Below, piece by piece: positions 1 through 6,535 of a stretch of 7,967 nucleotides of DNA. The translations under genes and the position numbers were made by a program. Below the pieces are notes generated by a model that was given only the letters and a program-made list of their open reading frames with translations, had not been told where the DNA came from and did not search any database. This stretch comes from Gammaproteobacteria bacterium (GTDB lineage Bacteria; Pseudomonadota; Gammaproteobacteria; UBA6429; Thiohalophilaceae), in the NCBI GenBank assembly GCA_029882235.1, contig JAOULB010000082.1, positions 1 to 7,967 on the forward strand. Reading direction: 5' to 3'. Every line of letters starts with the position of its first letter. Positions within the stretch are counted from its first letter, which is position 1.

Positions 1-50
1 TTGGCCCAGGTCGTACTGCAATGTAAAAAATCTATTTTATATAATAGAAT

Positions 51-83
51 TTAGCCAGAGGTCTGTTACTGACCTCTGGCTAA
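51..83. terminator. Perfect 13-bp stem-loop, possible end of the upstream transcript
   Basis: TTAGCCAGAGGTC (51-63) is the exact reverse complement of GACCTCTGGCTAA (71-83), with a 7-base loop. The stem is long and fairly GC-rich and lies just past the possible stops of an incoming reading frame, as expected for a terminator. No T tract follows on the + strand. On the - strand the sequence after the stem is only AT-rich, with a T6 about 20 bases further on. It is therefore not a textbook Rho-independent terminator. It could also be an RNA-stabilising 3' hairpin or a protein-binding palindrome. Confidence 0.45.
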
Positions 84-248
84 TCGCTCGAGATTGTTTC
101 CATATCAATGTGATTACCAGCCGCAGATAAAAACTCAATGAGTCCTATCATTGACGGTATAAGTCGTTATCAACTGTAAAAGTGATTTGTCCCTGTTGAA
201 CGAGGGGATATTAGGCCATTTCTCTCTTTCAGGCACACTTAAATGGGA

Positions 249-254
249 TATAAT
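249..254 (+). promoter_or_regulatory. Candidate -10 box for the cytochrome operon
   Basis: A perfect TATAAT hexamer lies 39 bases before the ATG of the pentahaem gene. The matching -35 position holds only a weak CTTTCA (226-231, 17-base spacer, three of six consensus bases). If the box is used, transcription would start near 261 and leave a leader of about 33 bases. The weak -35 suggests that an activator would be needed or that the match is fortuitous. Confidence 0.35.
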
Positions 255-293
255 CCGCCGCCATGACATTTGGACTTCTAGGGTGTATCAGGG

Positions 294-980
294 ATGGTAA
301 AAAGGACGTACCGATGGCGCTTTAATCTGGCCTATATTATTGGCGGGATTCTCGCAGTGGCGATAGTACTTGTATTGATGTCGCCTCTCTCCGATTCGTT
401 TATTGCAGCGGGCCCGATGTTGATAGGGCATGAAACGCTCAAGTGTCAGGAATGCCATCAGGATGAGCGCGGCACACTGCGCCAGCAAATTCAGGCAAAT
501 GTTCAATATTTGCTTGGCAACAGGCAGAATGCGGTTTCAGCTGGTTATCGTACTGTCATCAATAAAGATTGTATTCAATGTCATAGGCGTCCCAATGATC
601 GCCACCCGGTTTATCGGTTTTTAGAACCAAAGTATAGTGAGGTAAGACAGCTAGTCGGTGCACATCAGTGTGTGTCATGCCATAGAGAGCATCAGGCAAA
701 TAGAGTCAGTATTGATGTTGAGTTTTGCCAACATTGTCATGATGACATCGCCCTGAAAAACGATCCAGTTGATGTAAGCCATCAGAAATTGGCAGCAGAT
801 AAACGCTGGGATACCTGTCTGGGCTGTCATGATTTCCATGGCAATCATGAAATGAAAATTCCACAACGACTGTCGGAACGAATTCAACTAGAGAAGATCG
901 GCGAATATTTTTTACGTGCCAAACCTCCTTATCCAGGAAAAATCATTCACAAAGCATTAAGTCCAGACTATGAAAAGTAA
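294..980 (+). CDS. Membrane-anchored pentahaem c-type cytochrome (cytochrome c3-like)
   Basis: This 228-residue protein carries five CXXCH haem c attachment motifs, at residues 51-55 (CQECH), 93-97 (CIQCH), 126-130 (CVSCH), 145-149 (CQHCH) and 175-179 (CLGCH). One hydrophobic helix at about 12-30 follows the basic MVKRTYRWR start, so it should be an inner-membrane protein with its haem domain in the periplasm. Extra histidines (46, 104, 124, 133, 163, 182, 185, 219) are numerous enough to give every haem a second His ligand, as in small multihaem electron carriers of the c3/NapC/NrfB type. Its exact family was not recognised. An AGGG about 10 bases upstream is the best ribosome site. It is the first gene of three overlapping genes and probably passes electrons to or from the products of the next two. 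Haem attachment is near certain; the partner and substrate are unknown. Confidence 0.9.
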   Translation: MVKRTYRWRFNLAYIIGGILAVAIVLVLMSPLSDSFIAAGPMLIGHETLKCQECHQDERGTLRQQIQANVQYLLGNRQNAVSAGYRTVINKDCIQCHRRPNDRHPVYRFLEPKYSEVRQLVGAHQCVSCHREHQANRVSIDVEFCQHCHDDIALKNDPVDVSHQKLAADKRWDTCLGCHDFHGNHEMKIPQRLSERIQLEKIGEYFLRAKPPYPGKIIHKALSPDYEK

Positions 981-1821
981 AACATTTATTATTCAATTTT
1001 TATTGCTGTGTACTCTGATTGTTTACCTGTTTGTAACAGCGCCGCCGCCGTTGTCAGAGACTGAATCAACAGGTATGCAAATACCTATTGAGCGGGTATT
1101 TAAAATTGCCAACGAAGAAAACAAACAGGCGCGTGCTTTATACACAAAAGAGATTGTCCAGGCAGGTAAAAAACAGGGACTGAAATTTGATGAACAATGG
1201 CAGGAAAGTAATATTATAGCGGGACCTTTACCTGCGCAATTCCTGCGTGAGACAGCCATGCATCTGGAAAAAAGTCCGGTGCGACTTGGTCTTTATCTTG
1301 GTTCTGATTATCCCATTAATAAAGTTAATCAGCTTTCAGGTCAGCAACTTGAGCTATTTAAAAAAATAAAGCAAACAGGGCGGGACCATTTTTATCATAT
1401 ACCAGAAGATAAAACTTATGTGTATATGTCACCTGATGTTGCAATCGCAAAAGCCTGTGTCAGTTGCCATAACGAACATAAAGAAACACCGAAGCAGGAT
1501 TGGAAGCTAGACGATGTAATGGGCGCGACGACATGGTTATACCCGGAGGAGACAATCAGTCTTTCGGAGGCATTACATTTATTATCTGAACTACGTGCTG
1601 GATTTCGGTTTGCATATAAATATTTCCTCATGGAAATAAAACAAATGAAAAACCCACCAGAAATTGGTAACAAATGGCCGCGTGATGGATATTATGTTCC
1701 CTCAATAGATGGGTTTATGACAAAATTAACATCGCGATCATCTGCAGACACACTAGATTTATTGATGCAGTCAGTCAAGAAGAGTGAAAAAGGAGGAGAG
1801 AATGACAGGGAACCTGGCTAA
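970..1821 (+). CDS. Monohaem Tll0287-like (DUF3365) periplasmic protein
   Basis: The 283-residue product has an N-terminal hydrophobic segment (about 6-24), which acts as an uncleaved anchor or signal peptide. A domain of about 35-195 follows that resembles the DUF3365/Tll0287-like haem-binding PAS-type fold. The family signature is the single haem site CVSCH (163-167) followed by NEH and, at 177-184, DWKLDDVM. The region after about 200 matched nothing I know. Members occur alone or as the sensor part of kinases and cyclases; none of those output domains is present here. The only cysteines are C14 in the membrane segment and the two of the haem site, so Cys is unlikely to be the distal haem ligand. 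The ATG lies inside the last codons of the preceding gene (11-base overlap) without a clear ribosome site, which suggests translational coupling. Its role is redox sensing or electron transfer, by inference. Confidence 0.82.
   Translation: MKSKTFIIQFLLLCTLIVYLFVTAPPPLSETESTGMQIPIERVFKIANEENKQARALYTKEIVQAGKKQGLKFDEQWQESNIIAGPLPAQFLRETAMHLEKSPVRLGLYLGSDYPINKVNQLSGQQLELFKKIKQTGRDHFYHIPEDKTYVYMSPDVAIAKACVSCHNEHKETPKQDWKLDDVMGATTWLYPEETISLSEALHLLSELRAGFRFAYKYFLMEIKQMKNPPEIGNKWPRDGYYVPSIDGFMTKLTSRSSADTLDLLMQSVKKSEKGGENDREPG
1791..1796 (+). promoter_or_regulatory. Ribosome binding site that sets the start of the membrane cytochrome b gene
   Basis: AGGAGG is a full Shine-Dalgarno core and ends five bases before the ATG at 1802. 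The alternative in-frame GTG at 1784 has no comparable site, and using it would place this motif inside the coding sequence. The site lies within the last codons of the DUF3365 gene. Confidence 0.75.
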
Positions 1822-2326
1822 TAAAAATATATCAAGCTTAATTGTAAGCTCTAATCCCAATGTTACTTATCTAGTATGGGGAATGAGTCTGCTTGCTTTA
1901 TTTGCTGCTCAACTTCTGCTGGGTTTACGGTGGGAGTGGTTAGCCCAGCTTCAACAGGGTGAGGTTTATCGTCAGTTCACCGGCTATCTACTTCTTTCAT
2001 ATGTACTTATTCAGGCCAGACTGGGGCTTAAACGAGTAAAAAACCAGACCACAAACCTGGTGAAAGAATTTGATATGCACAAGATACAGGGTGTATTTGG
2101 ACCACTTGTATTTTACATCCATTCTATTGAAGTAGGTTATGCTTATCAGTTGCTGCTAGCTATTGTTTTTCTTGGCAACTGCATTATTGGTTACTTCAGT
2201 CCACATGCACTTCAATGGAAGAATAAGGTCTATCTGTTAAGCTGGACGATTACACATGTAAGTCTTGCCGTGCTTACACTTTTTCTTATGATTTTCCATA
2301 TTTATGTCGTCTATCAATACTCCTGA
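1802..2326 (+). CDS. Small bis-haem b membrane protein (cytochrome b / ferric-reductase-like)
   Basis: From ATG 1802 the product is 174 residues. I prefer this start to the in-frame GTG at 1784 because AGGAGG (1791-1796) sits five bases before it; the gene then overlaps its neighbour by 20 bases. Hydrophobic helices lie at about 22-43, 58-76, 92-110, 112-131 and 147-170. Histidines 93 and 107 sit on one helix and 152 and 166 on another, each pair 14 residues apart. This is the spacing that holds two stacked b haems in cytochrome b and in ferric reductase/NOX membrane domains. The stretch HKIQG followed by a hydrophobic run to H107 also resembles the ferric-reductase-like domain. No flavin or NAD domain follows, so it looks like a bare transmembrane electron conduit between the membrane and the periplasmic haems of the two upstream products. 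Exact family assignment is uncertain. Confidence 0.8.
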   Translation: MTGNLANKNISSLIVSSNPNVTYLVWGMSLLALFAAQLLLGLRWEWLAQLQQGEVYRQFTGYLLLSYVLIQARLGLKRVKNQTTNLVKEFDMHKIQGVFGPLVFYIHSIEVGYAYQLLLAIVFLGNCIIGYFSPHALQWKNKVYLLSWTITHVSLAVLTLFLMIFHIYVVYQYS

Positions 2327-2361
2327 ACTGGATATGATATTTCGGCCTGTAATTGAAATGA

Positions 2362-3339
2362 CTAATCACTGTCTTTGTTAATCAGCTTGGCTGATTTTTC
2401 GAATGTTTTATCCGTAGCTTTAATAAACGAATGAATATCATGTGCTGAATATAAGGTAACAGATGGTGGATATATTTTTTTATGATAGACCGGACTATAT
2501 TTGAAATCGGATGAATCAATACTTATAAGTGTATAATTAAAGCTCAACGCAGTTAATGTCAGCCCGGCAGTATATAGAAAGTGTTTGCGGTTAATCTGAA
2601 AACCAGCTAAATAAAGATTAATGCCAAATAAACAGGCAAGCAATAAAATAGTAAATAGCCAGTAAAATAGTTTCAGACCGGTACTGTTTATGCCAAGATG
2701 AAATTCGATCCAGTCAATCATTGATAAAAATACTGTGCCAATAATAAGTAGCGTGATGGATACGGTAAATTGCGCGATAAATTTTGCTTCCAGTTTTCGA
2801 AAGCGTGCAAACATAGCCCAGCAAACTGGCCACAGTGTTATCGCCAGCAAAAAGCCAATATTTGTAATAATTATTCGTCCGAACTTAAATTCACCAAGCG
2901 TAGAGGAATAATCGATAAACAGGTTAAGTAGTACTGCTAGCACTAGAACGGATATGGCTATTGTAGGTATGCTGGCATACTTGGCCAGTTTTTCAACGGG
3001 ATTAACCTTTATACTTTCTTCAACAGGGTGATCTGGAAAATATATTCGAATTCGGCTGCGGCCAATAATATAGGTATCGCCTGATGAAATAGTGTGAGGT
3101 TGATATAATGGAGCATGGTTTGCATCATAGGAACCATTAACACTATTGAGGTCGTGCAGCTGAGCCCGGCCATCCACACCTGATTCGATTACTGCATGGT
3201 GTGGGCAGACATGCGGGTCAGTCAGAATAATATCGTTATCAAAGGCGCGGCCAATAGTAATCTTATCACCAGATACTTTTTGCATATCGGCAGCATGACG
3301 ATGGCTGCCACGGCCAGCCTGTTCAATGATCAGTTCCAT
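2362..3339 (-). CDS. FHA-domain integral membrane protein
   Basis: The 325-residue product begins with a forkhead-associated domain (about 1-103). It has the family landmarks ITIGRA (27-32, with R31), DNDIIL (34-39), H48 in HHAVIE, and NSVNGS (65-70, with N68-G69). FHA domains normally bind phosphothreonine peptides in the cytoplasm. Here the usual Ser-Arg pair before the conserved His is replaced by C45-P46, so phosphopeptide binding may be altered. After a linker come about five hydrophobic helices (roughly 122-142, 155-178, 188-207, 222-245, 254-272). An odd number would leave the last 50 or so residues in the periplasm. Its start overlaps the end of the upstream protease gene by 10 bases, which suggests coupled translation and joint function. 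The membrane part was not recognised. It ends 35 bases from the convergent cytochrome operon. Confidence 0.83.
   Translation of the reverse strand: MELIIEQAGRGSHRHAADMQKVSGDKITIGRAFDNDIILTDPHVCPHHAVIESGVDGRAQLHDLNSVNGSYDANHAPLYQPHTISSGDTYIIGRSRIRIYFPDHPVEESIKVNPVEKLAKYASIPTIAISVLVLAVLLNLFIDYSSTLGEFKFGRIIITNIGFLLAITLWPVCWAMFARFRKLEAKFIAQFTVSITLLIIGTVFLSMIDWIEFHLGINSTGLKLFYWLFTILLLACLFGINLYLAGFQINRKHFLYTAGLTLTALSFNYTLISIDSSDFKYSPVYHKKIYPPSVTLYSAHDIHSFIKATDKTFEKSAKLINKDSD
2380..2399 (+). terminator. Rho-independent terminator for the cytochrome operon
   Basis: AATCAGC (2380-2386) pairs perfectly with GCTGATT (2390-2396) around a three-base loop, and the run of five T residues (2395-2399) begins at the end of the stem. 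It lies 53 bases after the stop of the last + strand gene. It falls inside the final codons of the convergent FHA gene, whose own direction shows no T tract. The stem is only 7 bp with three G-C pairs, so its strength is uncertain. Confidence 0.55.
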
Positions 3340-4592
3340 TCTCGTATCTCTAAGAAACGCTTTAAGAAACGTTTTGCAGTATTTTGTTCAAATCCAGACA
3401 GGGTAAAGTGCCTTATCAGGCCTTTATCATTATGGTTGATCGAGGTGCTGACATAAATAACATCATAGAGCCCAGGATATTTTCTGTATGCACGTGTACA
3501 GAAGACGGCTCTTTCATCGGGATCTTTGATAAAACTCTCATGGCAGCTAAATTCCGTCACATCTGTTTCAGTAGCGCGGTTAGGCATAGAGGCCCCGGAA
3601 TAAGAATTACCTAATAGCTGGGAAAATTGCAGCGGAGTGAGTGATATGTTTTCGATCCATTTATATTGTACGCCAATATTACCTGTTCGGAATCCAGAAT
3701 TAATATAGATTTGCTCTTTTTGTCGGCACTGAATAGAGACAACAAGATACTTTTCTTTCTTCGTTTTTCTTTTACGACTTTTATCGCCCCAGCAGGGAAT
3801 AAATGGTGCTAGCTCGTTGACAATGCTTGCATCACCTAACTTAACAGTTTTCCATTTCGCTACCAGAGTATCACCCATTAATTTTTTCTGATTAGCGACT
3901 AGTTGCTTGTGGATCCTTTTTTGAAAGTCCATTTTGTTGTTTTGGTTTGATCGATATTTATTTAACAGGTTTAATAATTTATCTGAGGTGATTAGAAAAC
4001 CAACCTGATTACCCGCAGTCGCAACATTAACACCAATAACTTCGCCTTTATTATTGATTACCGGACCTCCACTCATGCCGGAGTTTATTGCACCAGTAAA
4101 ATGAATCAGCTGGTAATAACTTTGCTTAGTAAACCCATTATATGTACCTGGAACTACTGCTGTGCCCAGATCCAGCGGGTTACCCATGGAGTATATTGGG
4201 TCACCTTTGCGCAGGCTTTTTGTATCTCTTATTTTAAGAAAAGGTCGATTCTTTGCCTTAAACCTGACCAGTGCCAGATCATGAACTACATCGATATCTT
4301 CAACGGTGACAGATTCAATTTTATCTTTACTTGATATGGCCTGCAGAAAATACCGATCGGGATCCTGAACATATTTTGAAATGACGTGGTAATTGGTAGC
4401 AACCAGACCGTTTGCACTGATCTGGAATCCGGAACCAATGGTTGATTTACGCTGTGAACTTTTCTCAATCACCCTGATTTGAAACAGGCGGTCGGCGTAG
4501 GTGGAAAAAAGCTGCTGGGGATTCGTTGCAGCCAGCGACGCTGAGGGGACGACCATAGTCAGTAAGATTAGATAGTTTATATATCTTTGCAA
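3330..4592 (-). CDS. Exported HtrA-like trypsin-fold serine protease without PDZ domain
   Basis: The 420-residue product has a typical signal peptide: hydrophobic residues 5-16, then ASLA with likely cleavage after A21. Its trypsin-like domain (about 25-205) shows the catalytic triad H69 in TNYHV, D105 in HDLALVR and S174 in SGMSGGP, and it resembles the HtrA/DegP (S1C) protease core. DegP-type proteins continue with PDZ domains. This one instead has an unrecognised C-terminal region (about 215-420) with a very basic stretch near 271-281 and four cysteines (267, 289, 350, 365) that could form two disulfides in the periplasm. The start is TTG at 4592. It gives the best signal peptide, has a partial GGA ribosome site about eight bases upstream, and lies 31 bases after a TATAAT. 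The next ATG (residue 13) would cut the signal peptide. It is followed by, and overlaps, the FHA membrane protein gene, a likely partner. Confidence 0.85.
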   Translation of the reverse strand: MQRYINYLILLTMVVPSASLAATNPQQLFSTYADRLFQIRVIEKSSQRKSTIGSGFQISANGLVATNYHVISKYVQDPDRYFLQAISSKDKIESVTVEDIDVVHDLALVRFKAKNRPFLKIRDTKSLRKGDPIYSMGNPLDLGTAVVPGTYNGFTKQSYYQLIHFTGAINSGMSGGPVINNKGEVIGVNVATAGNQVGFLITSDKLLNLLNKYRSNQNNKMDFQKRIHKQLVANQKKLMGDTLVAKWKTVKLGDASIVNELAPFIPCWGDKSRKRKTKKEKYLVVSIQCRQKEQIYINSGFRTGNIGVQYKWIENISLTPLQFSQLLGNSYSGASMPNRATETDVTEFSCHESFIKDPDERAVFCTRAYRKYPGLYDVIYVSTSINHNDKGLIRHFTLSGFEQNTAKRFLKRFLEIREWN

Positions 4593-4912
4593 CGCAAGTT
4601 CCAGTAAAACAGTGCCAGCTGAAATTATAGACTTATGTTGAATTTTTCACTAGTTGAGAGGAGATAAAATCCGTAAAAATCAGAGTGCGATTACGGATAA
4701 TTCAAATATCATAAATAGTGTATTATACAAAGTGAAATCGATATCATTTTATCTCTTTATAATCTCATCGACATAGAGATGATAAGCTTCCGACAAGCTT
4801 GAACAGGAATAGTGCAATTATTGTTATTTGCTACTGAGTAATATCAGCAGTTATAGTAATTGCAGATAAAAACTGGATCAGGATTGAGAGACATTCATGT
4901 CATTACATCCAA
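4593..4912. other. Gene-free AT-rich region between the protease and DUF1488 genes
   Basis: No convincing coding sequence was found on either strand. The region holds the presumed promoter of the protease gene, TATAAT-like boxes on both strands, and loose inverted repeats such as ATCTC with GAGAT around 4762-4780. Two AAGCTT copies lie within about 20 bases (near 4784 and 4795). No terminator with a T tract was found for the DUF1488 gene, which ends at 4913. Confidence 0.5.
4624..4629 (-). promoter_or_regulatory. Candidate -10 box for the protease-FHA operon
   Basis: Read on the - strand this is TATAAT, 31 bases before the TTG start of the protease gene, giving a short leader. The -35 position (4647-4652) reads TAGTGA and is weak. 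A second - strand TATAAT occurs at 4722-4727 without a convincing -35, so the AT-rich context makes either match uncertain. Confidence 0.35.
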
Positions 4913-5191
4913 TTACAGAACGTTAAAATCCTTCGCGCTGATGATATAAGAGAAAGCGCCTTGTTTATTGTTTTCGTAGATATTGCTGGCAACCTTTTCG
5001 ATTTTTTTACGTTTAGAGTCAAATGCCTGCAAATAGCCTGCTTCGGCTTCACTTAATTTTGGGCATAGTTTTTTGAGTGCGTCCGTTTCTACATAAAAGG
5101 ACACTTCAATTGTTTTATCATAACCCCAGAAACAAACACGACTTTTGCTATCGTCAAAACTGCGGGACTGGTTTGGGAAATTTAATCTCAT
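4913..5191 (-). CDS. DUF1488 family protein
   Basis: From ATG 5191 the product has 92 residues. It opens with LNFPNQSRSFDD (3-14) and carries VCFWGYDKTIEVSF (19-32) and then an AFDSKR segment (56-61). This is the pattern I know for DUF1488 proteins, small proteobacterial proteins of unknown function, usually about 85-95 residues long. The frame stays open upstream to an ATG at 5296, but I chose 5191 for three reasons. The homology begins there, GGAAG lies eight bases upstream, and the longer form would overlap a separate small gene (5262-5387) in another frame. The gene follows the lysine-rich small protein by 70 bases on the same strand and may be co-transcribed with it. No catalytic motif or signal peptide is visible, so a cytoplasmic location is likely. 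Confidence 0.75.
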   Translation of the reverse strand: MRLNFPNQSRSFDDSKSRVCFWGYDKTIEVSFYVETDALKKLCPKLSEAEAGYLQAFDSKRKKIEKVASNIYENNKQGAFSYIISAKDFNVL

Positions 5192-5261
5192 CACTGCATC
5201 TTCCATTTTTGTGCTGTTGCGTTTGATTTCTATTATTTTTTGAAGAGCAAATACATCGTCC

Positions 5262-5387
5262 TTAATCAAAAAGTGCATTGCGACTGTTTTTCTCATCTTT
5301 CTTCAGCTTTTTGGCGACTTTCTTTTCCTTTGCCGTCATTGAGGGTTGTTTTTTACTTTCTTTGTTACTTTTCTGTGCTTTGCTCAT
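5262..5387 (-). CDS. Small lysine-rich basic protein (41 residues)
   Basis: An ATG at 5387 preceded by AAGGA with an eight-base gap opens a 41-codon frame ending at TAA (5262-5264). The protein starts MSKAQKSNKESKKQP, continues MTAKEKKVAKKLKKDEK and ends NALFD. About 16 of the 41 residues are lysine and there is no hydrophobic segment. It resembles short, very basic proteins I have seen annotated as hypothetical in proteobacteria; no function is known to me. The charge would suit binding to nucleic acid or ribosomes, which is inference only. It lies 91 bases after the desaturase and 70 before the DUF1488 gene on the same strand. Its good ribosome site and protein-like composition make it more credible than the upstream extension of the DUF1488 frame that it overlaps. 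Confidence 0.65.
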   Translation of the reverse strand: MSKAQKSNKESKKQPSMTAKEKKVAKKLKKDEKNSRNALFD

Positions 5388-5478
5388 GGTTATATTCCTT
5401 GTCTCATCGCGAGAACGAATTGATATTATGAGTCCGAGTAGGGCAAGGCCTGTGTTTGAGCCCCGGTGTGTTTTCTAT

Positions 5479-6531
5479 TCATGCCATTTGTTTTGCATAA
5501 CGAAATGAAACCATTCTCTGCAGGTTTTCATCCCATAAACTTGATCTAAAGCAATTAATAATATCGCGTAACTTTAATGTTGTCGTCGGTGGTGACTGCA
5601 GCTCGGGTATGGCCTCCATGGCTTCGGGCAGGCGATAAAATGGGATACGGACATTAAGGTGATGAATATGATGATAACCAATATTGCCGGTGAACCAACG
5701 CATAATTCGGTTGAGTTTCAGATAACTAGATGACTCCAAAGCGGCCCGGTCAAATGTCCAGTCCTCAGATTTAAGAATGTTCATGTGCTCGAAGCTGTGC
5801 TGGGCAAAAAACAGATAACTACCCAGTGCCGATGCAATCAGCATGGGCAGAAACACGACAAACAGAACCAGGCTAAAACCACCAAATATCCACAACACGC
5901 TAATCAGTGCTGCATGGATGAGTAGTACGAGCCCCGAATCCCAGTGTCTGGCCGGATTACGAAATAGCGACTCCAGACAAATGCTATAGGCAAAGATAGT
6001 AATGTAACCCAGCAATACGATCAGGGGATGACGTTGTATGCGATATTGTAAACGTTGCCACTTCGAGGCGACTTGCCACATTTTCGTGGTGATGATTGGA
6101 AAGGCACCGATACACGCATCGGTGATCTTACCGACGTGGCCATGATGATAGTTATGACTTTTTCTCCATGAGCGTGGAGGTGTTAGTGCAAAGGCGGCAT
6201 AGAGTCGAAATAGCCACTTGGCCAGCTGCGAATCATGCAGGATCGCCTTATGCATATAGTCGTGATAAGTGATAAAGGCGCGCACCAGTAATAGTCCGGC
6301 GAGAATGGAAAGCGCCACTTGCAGTGGCCACCAGGGCGCCATGCCTGCACCAATGAGTGCGGCAATCATAAGGCTGAAGGTTGAACCGACATGCCACCAA
6401 CTTCTGGCAACGGATTCCACTGCAAAGGCTTCAGCAGCCTTTAGTAGTTTCCGTCCAGCCCGATTCTCGACATGATGTTCGACAGATGAATCGGCTTTAT
6501 TGGCTTGCTTAGATGTATTTGTTATCCGCAT
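5479..6531 (-). CDS. Membrane fatty acid desaturase
   Basis: The 350-residue protein has the three histidine boxes of membrane di-iron fatty acid desaturases: HDYMH (90-94), HNYHH (126-130) and HHIHH (287-291, HXXHH). An extra QHSFEH lies at 244-249. Hydrophobic stretches lie at about 50-65, 70-88, 168-185 and 200-240, so the histidines would cluster on the cytoplasmic face around two irons. Such enzymes use O2 and an electron donor to insert a double bond into acyl chains of membrane lipids, which keeps membranes fluid in the cold. The position of the bond cannot be told from sequence alone; related hydroxylases and ketolases share the boxes. The start is ATG 6531 with GAGG eight bases upstream, and this site lies in the arm of a hairpin. 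It follows a cold-shock gene by 53 bases on the same strand, which suits a cold-response role. Confidence 0.88.
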   Translation of the reverse strand: MRITNTSKQANKADSSVEHHVENRAGRKLLKAAEAFAVESVARSWWHVGSTFSLMIAALIGAGMAPWWPLQVALSILAGLLLVRAFITYHDYMHKAILHDSQLAKWLFRLYAAFALTPPRSWRKSHNYHHGHVGKITDACIGAFPIITTKMWQVASKWQRLQYRIQRHPLIVLLGYITIFAYSICLESLFRNPARHWDSGLVLLIHAALISVLWIFGGFSLVLFVVFLPMLIASALGSYLFFAQHSFEHMNILKSEDWTFDRAALESSSYLKLNRIMRWFTGNIGYHHIHHLNVRIPFYRLPEAMEAIPELQSPPTTTLKLRDIINCFRSSLWDENLQRMVSFRYAKQMA

Positions 6532-6535
6532 GATC

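Larger units (their letters stand above)
1..293. other. Gene-free left-edge region upstream of the cytochrome operon
   Basis: No complete gene is visible here. Short open frames entering from the left edge end at TAA (24-26) or TAG (52-54). Either could be the tail of an upstream + strand gene, but too few codons are present to decide. The region holds a perfect 13-bp stem-loop (51-83), a smaller AT-rich inverted repeat (TCTATT at 31-36 with AATAGA at 43-48), and a TATAAT box (249-254) placed to serve the first cytochrome gene. Nothing else between about 90 and 240 was recognised. Confidence 0.6.

Noticed and set aside
1784..1801. GTG start for the membrane cytochrome b gene.
   Set aside because: The strong AGGAGG at 1791-1796 would fall inside the coding sequence and fits the ATG at 1802.
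4758..4763. TATAAT on the + strand as a promoter.
   Set aside because: No + strand gene follows and the region is AT-rich; likely fortuitous.
123..4873. The 13-base GCAGATAAAAACT occurs near 123 and again near 4862.
   Set aside because: One such repeat is about what chance predicts in 8 kb, and the flanks do not match.
5192..5296. N-terminal extension of the DUF1488 frame to an ATG at 5296.
   Set aside because: Family similarity starts at 5191, where a ribosome site is present, and the extension overlaps the better supported small lysine-rich gene.
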